Positions 34,291 through 42,317 of a stretch of 64,000 bases of DNA are shown piece after piece; position 1 is the first letter of the stretch, and each line of letters starts with the position of its first letter. The notes under the pieces were generated by a model. The model worked only from the letters and a program-made list of their open reading frames with translations, was not told where the DNA came from and did not search any database. The position numbers and the translations under genes were made by a program. Source of the stretch: an uncultured Tenacibaculum sp. (GTDB lineage: Bacteria > Bacteroidota > Bacteroidia > Flavobacteriales > Flavobacteriaceae); contig CANNGJ010000010.1 of assembly GCA_947504185.1 (NCBI GenBank), positions 42,678-106,677 on the forward strand, read 5' to 3'.

Positions 34291-34320
34291 AAAAAACCGT
34301 CCAAATTGGTTGGACGGTTT
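34291..34320 (-). terminator. Terminator of the 44-residue mini-gene
   Basis: AAACCGTCCA (34294-34303) and TGGACGGTTT (34311-34320) form a 10-bp stem; the minus strand continues with a T run. It lies 22 bases beyond the stop at 34342. Confidence 0.85.
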
Positions 34321-34341
34321 ATATATTCTTAATGTTTATGG

Positions 34342-34476
34342 TCAAATTATATTTGAAATAGCATTTAAATTAACATACAACGTCCGATTTTGATAGATTG
34401 CTCTATCAATACCTCGAGGAAAACTACATTTTAGCTTTACCGTTTCCTGTAATATATGTGAATTCATTTTTTTCAT
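34342..34476 (-). CDS. 44-residue mini-protein, probable paralogue of the 46-residue one
   Basis: ATG 34476 (or 34467, more likely given promoter distance) to TGA 34342; the sequence begins MKKMNSHILQETVKLK, continues CSFPRGIDRAIYQNRTLYVN and ends LNAISNII. No signal or membrane segment. A TATATTTG -7 element lies at 34491-34484 on the minus strand, so the leader would be nearly absent with the first ATG and about 10 bases with the second. A strong terminator follows. Shared pattern with the 46-residue neighbour and identical gene layout support a real small gene family of unknown role. Confidence 0.5.
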   Translation of the reverse strand: MKKMNSHILQETVKLKCSFPRGIDRAIYQNRTLYVNLNAISNII

Positions 34477-34483
34477 TATAAAA

Positions 34484-34491
34484 CAAATATA
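34484..34491 (-). promoter_or_regulatory. -7 element TATATTTG of the 44-residue mini-gene
   Basis: Exact TAnnTTTG match on the minus strand 8 bases before the first ATG. No TTTG at the ideal -33 position. Confidence 0.5.
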
Positions 34492-34550
34492 TAATATTTT
34501 TCAATTCTAAAACGGTTGTTTAATTCTATATAAGTAAAAAGTAAGGGCGA

Positions 34551-34579
34551 GCCTCACTAAAAGTGAGGCTGAACCTCAC
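34551..34579 (+). promoter_or_regulatory. Triple CCTCAC element upstream of a short transcript
   Basis: GCCTCAC (34551-34557) and GTGAGGC (34564-34570) form an inverted repeat with 6-base spacer, and a third half-site CCTCAC follows at 34575-34580. It ends about 22 bases before the -7 element TATCTTTG, a typical activator position. Confidence 0.5.
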
Positions 34580-34601
34580 CATGTTTTCAAATAGATAAAA
34601 T

Positions 34602-34609
34602 ATCTTTGA
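34602..34609 (+). promoter_or_regulatory. -7 element TATCTTTG of a short transcript
   Basis: Exact TAnnTTTG match. Transcription would start near 34616 and end at the terminator 34746-34776, giving an RNA of about 160 bases. Confidence 0.55.
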
Positions 34610-34682
34610 ACCGGTTAAAAATTTTACCTTATAAAGGTTAGATATAGTTGGGGGATTATATCGATTCGTCGGGGGAAATTCT

Positions 34683-34733
34683 ATGAAAAAAGAAAACAAA
34701 ATGAGCTTTTACTCTAAGCAAAGTAAAAACTAA
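34683..34733 (+). CDS. 16-residue peptide ORF inside a short, terminated transcript
   Basis: MKKENKMSFYSKQSKN, then stop. Its leader contains two GGGGG blocks (34650-34654 and 34671-34675) 21 bases apart, each in a similar setting (GTTGGGGGA and GTCGGGGGA), and it is preceded by a promoter and operator-like repeat and followed by a terminator. The unit may work as an RNA rather than a peptide. No homologue known to me. Confidence 0.4.
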   Translation: MKKENKMSFYSKQSKN

Positions 34734-34745
34734 GATGCAAATCAA

Positions 34746-34776
34746 AAAACGCCTAATGCTATGGGCGTTTTTTGTT
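34746..34776 (+). terminator. Terminator of the short plus-strand transcript
   Basis: AAAACGCC (34746-34753) and GGCGTTTT (34764-34771) with 10-base loop and further T residues. Confidence 0.85.
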
Positions 34777-34907
34777 TTATATATGGTTTACCAATAGTAA
34801 CTTAAGACTTCATTATTAAAATGATACTCTATTTTTGTTATTTTGTCACACTTAATATAGATGGTATGTAATTTGACAGGTTATACTATTATCGATAAAA
34901 TAATAAT

Positions 34908-36677
34908 ATGCAACATCTAAATACATCCTCAATAAAGAATAAAAAGAAATCTAAAGTTACTATTGGTAAAGCTTTTAAAACGATTATATGGCCAAAACGT
35001 AATTTGGTTTTTATTGGTTTAGTTTTAATAGTTTTAAGCCGGTTATCAAGTTTAGTACTACCATGGAAAAGTAAAACATTATTAGATGATGTAATTCCTA
35101 ATAAAGATTATAATCAATTATACGAGCTACTTTTTATTGTTGGTTTAGCAATTTTAGTACAGGCAATAACTTCATTTTTATTAACACGCATTTTAAGTGT
35201 ACAAGCGCAGTATTTAATTTCTGAACTAAGAGCTCAAGTACAAAAGAAAGTATTGTCTTTACCTATCAGTTTTTTTGATAACACAAAATCGGGAGCATTG
35301 GTTTCTCGAATAATGAGTGATGTTGAGGGAGTTCGGAATTTAATAGGAACTGGATTGGTTCAGTTAGTAGGAGGGACGATTACAGCAGTAATTTCTATGA
35401 TTTTATTAATAAAAATAAGTCTGTCAATGACAATTTTTGTTTTGATTCCTGTAGTAGTATTCGGGTTAGTAGCCTTAAAAGCATTCAAATATATCAGACC
35501 AATATTTAGAAATAGAGGCGTTATAAATGCTGAAGTAAAAGGACGATTAATAGAAACATTGGCAGGTGTTAGAGTGATTAAAGCGTTTAATGCAGAAGAA
35601 CAAGAAAATGCATCTTTTGAAAAAGGAGTAGACCTTTTATTTCAAAATGTAAAAAAGAGTCTAACAGCCACAGCAATGATGACGAGCTCATCAACATTTT
35701 TACTAGGAATAGCTTCCACAGGAATTATGGGAATTGGTGGTTATAAAATTATGATGGGAGAATTAACTGTTGGAGACTTCTTGTCATTTACACTTTTACT
35801 AGGTTTTATGATTGCACCTATTGTACAAATGAGTAATATAGGAAGTCAATTAACTGAAGCTTTAGCAGGTTTAGATAGAACTGAAGAGTTGATGAATATG
35901 GAAGCTGAAGAAGATAACGAAGAAAGAATTGTTCAATTAGAAGATGTTAAAGGTGAGCTAGTTTTTGAAGATGTTTCTTTTTCTTATGAAGAAGGAAAAG
36001 AGGTATTAAATGATATTAGTTTTAATGTGCCAGCAGGTTCTGTAACAGCGTTAGTAGGTAGTTCAGGTTCTGGTAAATCAACAATAGCAGGCTTATCAGC
36101 AACGTTTTTAAATCCGAAGTCAGGAACAATTACGATTGATAATCAAGATATTTCGAAAATAAAATTAAGTAGTTATAGAAAACATTTAGGAGTTGTTTTA
36201 CAAGATGAATTTTTGTTTGAAGGAACTATTAGAGAAAATATTCTATTTCCAAGACCAAACGCTACCGAAGAAGAATTACAAAATGCTGTGAAAGCTGCTT
36301 ATGTAAATGAATTTACAGATAGATTTGATGACGGACTAGAAACCTTGATAGGAGAGAGAGGTGTAAAATTATCAGGAGGACAACGTCAACGATTAGCAAT
36401 TGCAAGAGCAATTTTAGCGAATCCTAAGATTATCATTTTAGATGAAGCAACTTCAAGTTTAGATACAGAAAGTGAAGCATTGATTCAAAAAAGTTTATCA
36501 GAATTAATCAAAGACAGAACAACTATTGTTATTGCGCACAGATTAAGTACGATTAAGCAAGCAGATCAAATATTAGTTATCGAAGCAGGTTCAATAGTTG
36601 AACGTGGTACACATGACCAATTGATAGAAAAAGAAGGAAGGTATTTTGAATTGTATACTTATCAAGCAAAAATTTAA
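34908..36677 (+). CDS. ABC exporter, MsbA/half-transporter type
   Basis: 589 residues: six membrane helices in about residues 30-315 and an ATPase domain from about 350. Walker A GSSGSGKST, Q-loop VVLQDEFLFEGTI, signature LSGGQRQRLAIARAI, Walker B IILDEATSSLD and switch His in IVIAHRLS are all intact, so it functions as a homodimeric exporter. The lipid A/lipid flippase role of MsbA is a possibility only; multidrug export is equally likely. Single gene ended by a terminator. Confidence 0.9.
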   Translation: MQHLNTSSIKNKKKSKVTIGKAFKTIIWPKRNLVFIGLVLIVLSRLSSLVLPWKSKTLLDDVIPNKDYNQLYELLFIVGLAILVQAITSFLLTRILSVQAQYLISELRAQVQKKVLSLPISFFDNTKSGALVSRIMSDVEGVRNLIGTGLVQLVGGTITAVISMILLIKISLSMTIFVLIPVVVFGLVALKAFKYIRPIFRNRGVINAEVKGRLIETLAGVRVIKAFNAEEQENASFEKGVDLLFQNVKKSLTATAMMTSSSTFLLGIASTGIMGIGGYKIMMGELTVGDFLSFTLLLGFMIAPIVQMSNIGSQLTEALAGLDRTEELMNMEAEEDNEERIVQLEDVKGELVFEDVSFSYEEGKEVLNDISFNVPAGSVTALVGSSGSGKSTIAGLSATFLNPKSGTITIDNQDISKIKLSSYRKHLGVVLQDEFLFEGTIRENILFPRPNATEEELQNAVKAAYVNEFTDRFDDGLETLIGERGVKLSGGQRQRLAIARAILANPKIIILDEATSSLDTESEALIQKSLSELIKDRTTIVIAHRLSTIKQADQILVIEAGSIVERGTHDQLIEKEGRYFELYTYQAKI

Positions 36678-36704
36678 AGAATAAATATATAATATAACAA
36701 TATT

Positions 36705-36733
36705 AAGCATCTCAACTAGAGATGCTTTTTTAT
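36705..36733 (+). terminator. Terminator after the ABC exporter
   Basis: AAGCATCTC and GAGATGCTT (9 bp) around five bases, followed by TTTT runs. Confidence 0.85.
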
Positions 36734-36812
36734 TTTATAAATCAAAAGAACTTCTGTAAGTTTACTGTTAATATTCGACTGTATTTTTTTAATAAAATAA
36801 CAATCAAAAAAA

Positions 36813-37577
36813 ATGAAAAAAATAGCCTTACTATTAGTAATTTCTGTAATTTCTTTCGCTTGTAAAAATGAACTAAAAAAAGATTCAGAAAAGGAATTTG
36901 TGAAACAAGAAACTACTGCGGAAAAATTTCCAAAAGCTTTAAAAATGGTTTTTGATAAACACGGTACTATTGATACTTGGAATAAGATGAAAACATTATC
37001 TTATAGTTTAAATAAAGAAGAACATACTACCGATTTGCATTCAAGAAGAGCAGTTATTAATTCTCCTGAATACTCGTATGGATTTGATGGGGAGAATGTA
37101 TGGGTTTCAGATACTACGAAGTTTAAAAAGGACCCAAAATTTTATTATAATCTGTATTTTTATTTCTATGCAATGCCATTTGTATTAGCTGATGATGGAA
37201 TTGTATATTCAGAAGCCAAACCATTAGAGTTTGATGGAAAGAAATATCCGGGATATAAAATTTCATACCAAGCTAATGTTGGTAACTCATCAGACGATAA
37301 TTACTTTATCTATTTCGATCCAACAACAAAAGAAATGAGTTGGTTAGGATATACAGTTACTTATTTTAGTAAAAAACGATCAGATAAGTTTAGTATAATT
37401 AGATATAATGATTGGGAAAATGTTAACGGTTTGTTGTTGCCAAAATCTATAACTTGGTACCAGAAAGATGATAATGGTAATCCAACAGAACCAGCGGGTG
37501 ATCCTACTGAGTTTAAGTTGCCATTATTAAGTCAAGCTTCATTGGCTGACAGCTTTTATGAAAAACCAAACCAATAA
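36813..37577 (+). CDS. Lipoprotein of the DUF6503 type
   Basis: 254 residues. Lipoprotein signal MKKIALLLVISVISFACKN with the lipid-attachment Cys at residue 17. The mature part carries ALKMVFDKHGTIDTWNKMKT and YGFDGENVWVS, typical of DUF6503-type flavobacterial lipoproteins (recalled, not searched). Its role is unknown. The stop overlaps or touches the ATG of the next small ORF (TAAATG), so the three genes 36813-39348 are one operon with the symporter. Confidence 0.75.
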   Translation: MKKIALLLVISVISFACKNELKKDSEKEFVKQETTAEKFPKALKMVFDKHGTIDTWNKMKTLSYSLNKEEHTTDLHSRRAVINSPEYSYGFDGENVWVSDTTKFKKDPKFYYNLYFYFYAMPFVLADDGIVYSEAKPLEFDGKKYPGYKISYQANVGNSSDDNYFIYFDPTTKEMSWLGYTVTYFSKKRSDKFSIIRYNDWENVNGLLLPKSITWYQKDDNGNPTEPAGDPTEFKLPLLSQASLADSFYEKPNQ

Positions 37578-37685
37578 ATGAATCAACAAAAATATACTTG
37601 GAAAAAAGAGTACACCTTAGTACTGTTTGCTAATTTAATTTATATAATAGCGTTTTACATTATTACAAATTTATATACTGGTTAA
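37578..37685 (+). CDS. 35-residue single-helix membrane protein upstream of the symporter
   Basis: ATG 37578 starts directly after the TAA of the lipoprotein gene, and its own TAA ends 1 base before the symporter ATG. Product: a basic N-terminus (MNQQKYTWKKEY) and one hydrophobic helix (TLVLFANLIYIIAFYIITNL). The tight packing on both sides and membrane character make it a probable accessory subunit of the symporter, in the manner of the small DUF4212-type partners known from other solute symporters. Too short for most gene callers. Confidence 0.7.
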   Translation: MNQQKYTWKKEYTLVLFANLIYIIAFYIITNLYTG

Positions 37686-37686
37686 T

Positions 37687-39348
37687 ATGCAAACATTAGA
37701 TTGGATTGTACTCTCGTTAACATTATTGTTTATTGTTTTATACGGAGCGTGGAAAACACGAGGAAGCAAAAATGTAGAAGAGTATATTAAAGGAGGAAAT
37801 GATAGTAAATGGTGGACGATTGGATTGTCGGTTATGGCAACTCAAGCGAGCGCCATTACTTTTTTATCAACCCCAGGACAAGCATTTCATAGTGGAATGG
37901 GGTTTGTACAATTCTATTTTGGATTGCCAATTGCTATGGTAATTATCTGTTTAGTATTCATTCCTATTTATCATAGATTAAAAGTATATACCGCTTATGA
38001 GTATTTAGAAGGTCGGTTCGATCAGAAAACAAGAACCTTAACCGCAATTCTATTTTTAATACAAAGAGGATTAGCAGCAGGAATCACAATTTTTGCACCA
38101 GCTATTATTTTATCAGCTGTATTAGGATGGGATTTAATTATGCTAAATGTTATCATTGGAGTTTTAGTAATTATTTACACGGTATCTGGAGGAACCAAAG
38201 CAGTAAGTGTTACCCAGAAGCAGCAAATGGCGGTAATTTTTGCAGGTATGTTTGTAGCCTTTTATTTAATACTACAATATTTACCAGACGGAATAACGTT
38301 TACCAAAGCATTAGAAATTGCTGGAGCTTCTGATAAAATGCAGGTTTTAGATTTTTCTTGGGATTTAAATAACCGTTATACAGTTTGGACAGGTATTTTA
38401 GGAGGAACTTTTTTAATGCTATCTTATTTCGGAACAGACCAAAGTCAAGTACAGCGCTATTTGTCAGGAAAATCATTAAGAGAAAGTCAATTAGGATTAA
38501 TATTTAACGGACTTTTAAAAGTGCCAATGCAGTTTTTTATTCTACTAGTAGGTGTTATGGTATTTGTATTTTATCAATTTAATACATCTCCATTAAACTT
38601 TAATCCAAAAGCACAAGAAGCAGTTGTAAGTTCTCAATATGCATCTGAATACAAAGGATTAGAAGTACAACATCAACAAATAGAAAATAAAAAGAAAGCT
38701 TTAATTTTTGAAGGCTTAACAGTTGAAAATAAAAAGCAATTACAAGAGTTAAATGAGCAAGATAAATCATTAAAAGAGCAAGCAAAAGCGGTTATTACAA
38801 AAGCAGATGCTAAAGTAGAAACTAACGATAAAGACTATGTTTTTATCCATTTTATACTTCACAATCTACCAAAAGGTTTAATAGGTTTGTTATTGGCTGT
38901 AATTTTATCGGCAGCGATGTCATCTACAGCGTCTGAGTTAAATGCATTAGCAAGTACTACAGCAATCGATTTATACAAACGAAACGTAACTAGAGAATAT
39001 TCTGATGCACATTATGTAAAAATGTCTAAATGGTTTACTTTAGGTTGGGGTGTATTAGCAATATTAGTTGCTTGTGTTGCCAATTTGTTTGATAATTTAA
39101 TTCAGTTGGTAAATATTATCGGGTCTATTTTCTATGGAAATGTCTTAGGGATTTTTTTATTAGCATTCTTTTTTAAGTTTGTAAAAGGAAATGCGGTGTT
39201 TATTGCAGCAATTATCACGCAACTATTAATAATAGCAGTTTGGTATGTAGATTGGTTGCCATATTTATGGTTAAATGCTTTAGGTTGTGGGTTAGTAATG
39301 GGATTTGCTTTTTTAATTCAAACTTTTTATCACCAACTAAAACGTTGA
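37687..39348 (+). CDS. Sodium:solute symporter (SSS family)
   Basis: 553 residues with about 13 membrane helices. Family markers include GGNDSKWWTIGLSVMATQAS (helix 1/2) and SAAMSSTASELNALASTTAI (the Na2-site region with paired Ser/Thr). Between about residues 300 and 390 a hydrophilic, Lys/Glu/Gln-rich insertion interrupts the core (EVQHQQIENKKKALIFEGLT), longer than in typical members and likely a coiled-coil soluble hairpin. The solute is unknown; myo-inositol, sugars and organic acids are family substrates. Operon with the small membrane protein and lipoprotein upstream. Confidence 0.88.
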   Translation: MQTLDWIVLSLTLLFIVLYGAWKTRGSKNVEEYIKGGNDSKWWTIGLSVMATQASAITFLSTPGQAFHSGMGFVQFYFGLPIAMVIICLVFIPIYHRLKVYTAYEYLEGRFDQKTRTLTAILFLIQRGLAAGITIFAPAIILSAVLGWDLIMLNVIIGVLVIIYTVSGGTKAVSVTQKQQMAVIFAGMFVAFYLILQYLPDGITFTKALEIAGASDKMQVLDFSWDLNNRYTVWTGILGGTFLMLSYFGTDQSQVQRYLSGKSLRESQLGLIFNGLLKVPMQFFILLVGVMVFVFYQFNTSPLNFNPKAQEAVVSSQYASEYKGLEVQHQQIENKKKALIFEGLTVENKKQLQELNEQDKSLKEQAKAVITKADAKVETNDKDYVFIHFILHNLPKGLIGLLLAVILSAAMSSTASELNALASTTAIDLYKRNVTREYSDAHYVKMSKWFTLGWGVLAILVACVANLFDNLIQLVNIIGSIFYGNVLGIFLLAFFFKFVKGNAVFIAAIITQLLIIAVWYVDWLPYLWLNALGCGLVMGFAFLIQTFYHQLKR

Positions 39349-39376
39349 AAACTGAATAAATTATAATAGATTAAGC

Positions 39377-40576
39377 TTGATAAAAGAATATAAATATGGA
39401 ACGTTTCTGAAGATTTTAGGAATTATATGTGCTTTAATTCTATTGTTATTTTCTATAGCTGTATTTTTTATTCCTAATTCAGAAAAGGAAGCTGCATTTA
39501 ATTTAGATTATATTTTAATTCCAATAGCTATTATTTTTTTTCCTTTATCAATTTTAGCAATAAGAGATGTCTTAGTTTCTAAGGTAATAATTACTGATAG
39601 CTTTATATCATCTAAAACTGCTGTTTCTTTTCGTGAATTACGAGTTGAAGAAATTTCAGGCTTTAAAAGAGGAGATAATTATATTTATGTATACCCAAGT
39701 AAAAGAAGTTTTAAGAAGAAATTGAAATTTTCTAAATTCTTATTTAATGTACATGAAATTGAAAATTGGTTATATAGTCATTCTAAAAATTTTGACTTTC
39801 AAGAACAAGAGAAAGAAATTGATGATTTTTACAAAAAATCAGAATATGGTTTTTCAGATACAGAGAAGGTAAATAAACTACAAAAAGCAACTAAAACTGC
39901 TAAGTTTGTAAATACAATTAGTATTCTTTTTACAATTGCTGCAATTTTTTTAAAAGAATATAAGTTAATTAGTACAGTTGTTTTAATAAGTATTCCGATA
40001 CTAATTATTGGGATAGTGTTTTACTTTAAAGGTTTAATTAAATTTGGAGATAAAGAAGAAGATGAAACCACTATTTATCCAAGTGTATTTTGGGGATTAG
40101 CATCGCCAATATTTTTATTATTCTTTAGTGTTTTTCTTAGAATAAATATTTTTGACTATGAAAATGTTTGGTTGCCACTGATTTCACTTTCGCTTACTAT
40201 TTTTATTTTATGTATAGCTTTATCCAAAGAGTATATTATTAAAAATATTAAATCTTATGGCAAAATAGTTTTGTTATTTGTTGTTATAGCAATGTATAGT
40301 TATGCAATATTAATATGGATAAACGTTTTTTTTGATAAAAACGGCGAAAAAATTTATAAAGGAATTATAGAGAAAAAGACTATAAGCAAAAATAAATATT
40401 CAGATACCTATAATTTAACTTTACATATTGATGATTTAAATATAAAATCTGAAAAGTTTAAGGTTTCAAGTGAAATATACAAAAAAGTAGAGATTAAAGA
40501 GCCTGTAAAACTAATATTAAATCAAGGAGCTTTAAAAATACCATTTTATAATATTAAATGTTATGATAATAACTAG
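39377..40576 (+). CDS. Integral membrane protein of unknown function
   Basis: 399 residues with a TTG start at 39377; no nearby in-frame ATG fits. Two N-terminal helices (about 11-33 and 42-60) are followed by a PH-like/bPH2-like stretch (VSKVIITDSFISSKTAVSFR). Four or five more helices lie around residues 175-325, and a C-terminal soluble beta region completes the protein. I do not recognise the family; the bPH2-like impression is weak. Overlaps the next gene by 14 bases. Confidence 0.65.
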   Translation: MIKEYKYGTFLKILGIICALILLLFSIAVFFIPNSEKEAAFNLDYILIPIAIIFFPLSILAIRDVLVSKVIITDSFISSKTAVSFRELRVEEISGFKRGDNYIYVYPSKRSFKKKLKFSKFLFNVHEIENWLYSHSKNFDFQEQEKEIDDFYKKSEYGFSDTEKVNKLQKATKTAKFVNTISILFTIAAIFLKEYKLISTVVLISIPILIIGIVFYFKGLIKFGDKEEDETTIYPSVFWGLASPIFLLFFSVFLRINIFDYENVWLPLISLSLTIFILCIALSKEYIIKNIKSYGKIVLLFVVIAMYSYAILIWINVFFDKNGEKIYKGIIEKKTISKNKYSDTYNLTLHIDDLNIKSEKFKVSSEIYKKVEIKEPVKLILNQGALKIPFYNIKCYDNN

Positions 40577-41021
40577 ATCAGCTAAATTAGAAGATTTACC
40601 AATTCTTTTAGACTTTGAGCAAGGAGTAATAAATTTTGAGCGTCCTTTTGATCCTACTTTAAAGGAAGAAAAAATATCATATTATGATATTAAAATGATG
40701 ATTTTATCTGATGAGGTAGAAGTAATTGTTGCTGTAGAAAATGATGAGGTTATAGGTTCGGGATATGCAAGAATAGAAGAAGTAAAACCATATTTAAAGC
40801 ATTCAAAACATGCCTATTTAGGTTTTATGTTTGTGAAGCCGTCGCACAGAGGAAGAGGAGTGAATAGATTGGTAATAGAGGCTCTATATTCATGGATAAA
40901 ATCTAAAAGTATCACAGAAGTTCGATTAGATGTATATGCCGATAATCCTGGAGCTATCAAAGCCTATGAGAAAGTAGGCTTTAAAAGCCTTTTAATAAAT
41001 ATGCGAAAAGAATTAAAATAA
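40563..41021 (+). CDS. GNAT family N-acetyltransferase
   Basis: 152 residues. Full GNAT fold with the acetyl-CoA loop FVKPSHRGRGVNRLVIEALY (R-G-R-G) and the terminal DVYADNPGAIKAYEKVGFKS. The substrate is unknown; resembles RimI/peptide-acetylating and antibiotic-acetylating types. Translationally coupled to the upstream membrane protein by a 14-base overlap. Confidence 0.88.
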   Translation: MIITRSAKLEDLPILLDFEQGVINFERPFDPTLKEEKISYYDIKMMILSDEVEVIVAVENDEVIGSGYARIEEVKPYLKHSKHAYLGFMFVKPSHRGRGVNRLVIEALYSWIKSKSITEVRLDVYADNPGAIKAYEKVGFKSLLINMRKELK

Positions 41022-41027
41022 GTGTTT

Positions 41028-42215
41028 TTATTCTATCTTATTCAAATGATTTGCAACATACACTCCCATACTAAAACAGGCTTGTAATAAATACCCACCA
41101 GTAGGAGCATTCCAATCGAGCATTTCTCCGATGCAGAAATTATTTTTAAGTTTATGAAATTCAAAATTTTCAGAGACTTCGTTTAAAGCAATACCTCCAG
41201 TTGTTGAAATAGCTTCATCTAAAGTAGCGGCAGAAAGAACAGTTAATGGTAAAGCTTTAATTTTTTCTGAGAGGATGTTTTTATTAGTGTATTCTTCTTT
41301 AGTTAAAAATGTTCTTAAAAGATCTATTTGAGGTGGACTTAATTTCAATACTTTTTTAAGAATATCAGTTGGTTTTAGTTGTGAATTATTTACTTTTTTA
41401 GAAACCTCTTCTTGAGTAAACATTGGTTTTAAATCTAAGTAAATAGAAGCCGTTTTGTTATTAGACAGTTGAGGTTGTATTTCTGAACTTAATGCATAAA
41501 TAGCATTTCCTTCTAATCCAAATTTGATGATTACCAATTCTCCTTTTTGGGTTTTTGTTCCACAGGATAGGGCAATGTTTTTTAAAGGTTTTCCTTCGTT
41601 TCTATCAATAAAATATTTCTTCCAACTTATTTCATATGCGCAATTAGCAGGAAGAAAAGGAAGTGTCTTTATTCCTTTACTCTTGAAAGTATTTAACCAA
41701 AAACCGTCAGAACCTGTAATTTTCCAACTACCACCTCCTAAACAGAATATGGTATAATCAGGGTTTATAGTTTTGCTATTGTTAAAAAGAAGTTCGTTTT
41801 TAGTACTCCATCCTTTCCATTCATGATTATATTCAAATTGAATATTTTTATCAATTAAAAATTGTTTAATCTTGGTAAGAACTTCAATAGGTTTAATTCC
41901 TTTTTCAGGATAAACTCTTTTACTACTACCTACAAAAGTTGGTATGTCGATTTTATCTAGCCAATTTCTCAAATCTTCATTTGAGAAATTTAGCAATGCT
42001 TCTTTTAGAAATGAATTTGGTGTATACCTAGAAATCATATTCTCAATAGGTTCTCCATGAGTTAGGTTAAATCCTCCATCGCCAGCAACTAAAAATTTTC
42101 GCCCTAACGATTTCTTTTTTTCATAAATCGTAATATCAAATTTATTAGAATCTAAAAAAGCTGCTGCAAAAAGAGCAGCAGGACCTCCACCAATAATAGC
42201 AATTGATTTTTTCAT
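41028..42215 (-). CDS. NAD(P)/FAD-dependent oxidoreductase (HI0933/TIGR03862-like)
   Basis: 395 residues. N-terminal dinucleotide-binding fold with SIAIIGGGPAALFAAAFLDS and an acidic residue at the end of strand 2 (DITIYEKK). The HI0933-family motif GRKFLVAGDGGFNLTHGE follows, along with FCLGGGSWKITGSDGFW and the C-terminal LDWNAPTGGYLLQACFSMG. The reaction is unknown in most members (BaiN-type bile-acid reductases are relatives). Convergent with the GNAT gene. Confidence 0.85.
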   Translation of the reverse strand: MKKSIAIIGGGPAALFAAAFLDSNKFDITIYEKKKSLGRKFLVAGDGGFNLTHGEPIENMISRYTPNSFLKEALLNFSNEDLRNWLDKIDIPTFVGSSKRVYPEKGIKPIEVLTKIKQFLIDKNIQFEYNHEWKGWSTKNELLFNNSKTINPDYTIFCLGGGSWKITGSDGFWLNTFKSKGIKTLPFLPANCAYEISWKKYFIDRNEGKPLKNIALSCGTKTQKGELVIIKFGLEGNAIYALSSEIQPQLSNNKTASIYLDLKPMFTQEEVSKKVNNSQLKPTDILKKVLKLSPPQIDLLRTFLTKEEYTNKNILSEKIKALPLTVLSAATLDEAISTTGGIALNEVSENFEFHKLKNNFCIGEMLDWNAPTGGYLLQACFSMGVYVANHLNKIE

Positions 42216-42262
42216 AGAACAAAGTTACTATTTGTTTGATTTGACTAATATTCTTACCAAAG

Positions 42263-42294
42263 AAAAACCTCATAACAAATTGTTATGAGGTTTT
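42263..42294. terminator. Bidirectional terminator between DUF2911 and oxidoreductase genes
   Basis: AAAACCTCATAACA and TGTTATGAGGTTTT form a 14-bp stem with a 3-base loop. Its minus-strand direction serves the DUF2911 gene. Confidence 0.85.
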
Positions 42295-42317
42295 ATAAAA
42301 TTTATTTTAAAAGAAGC

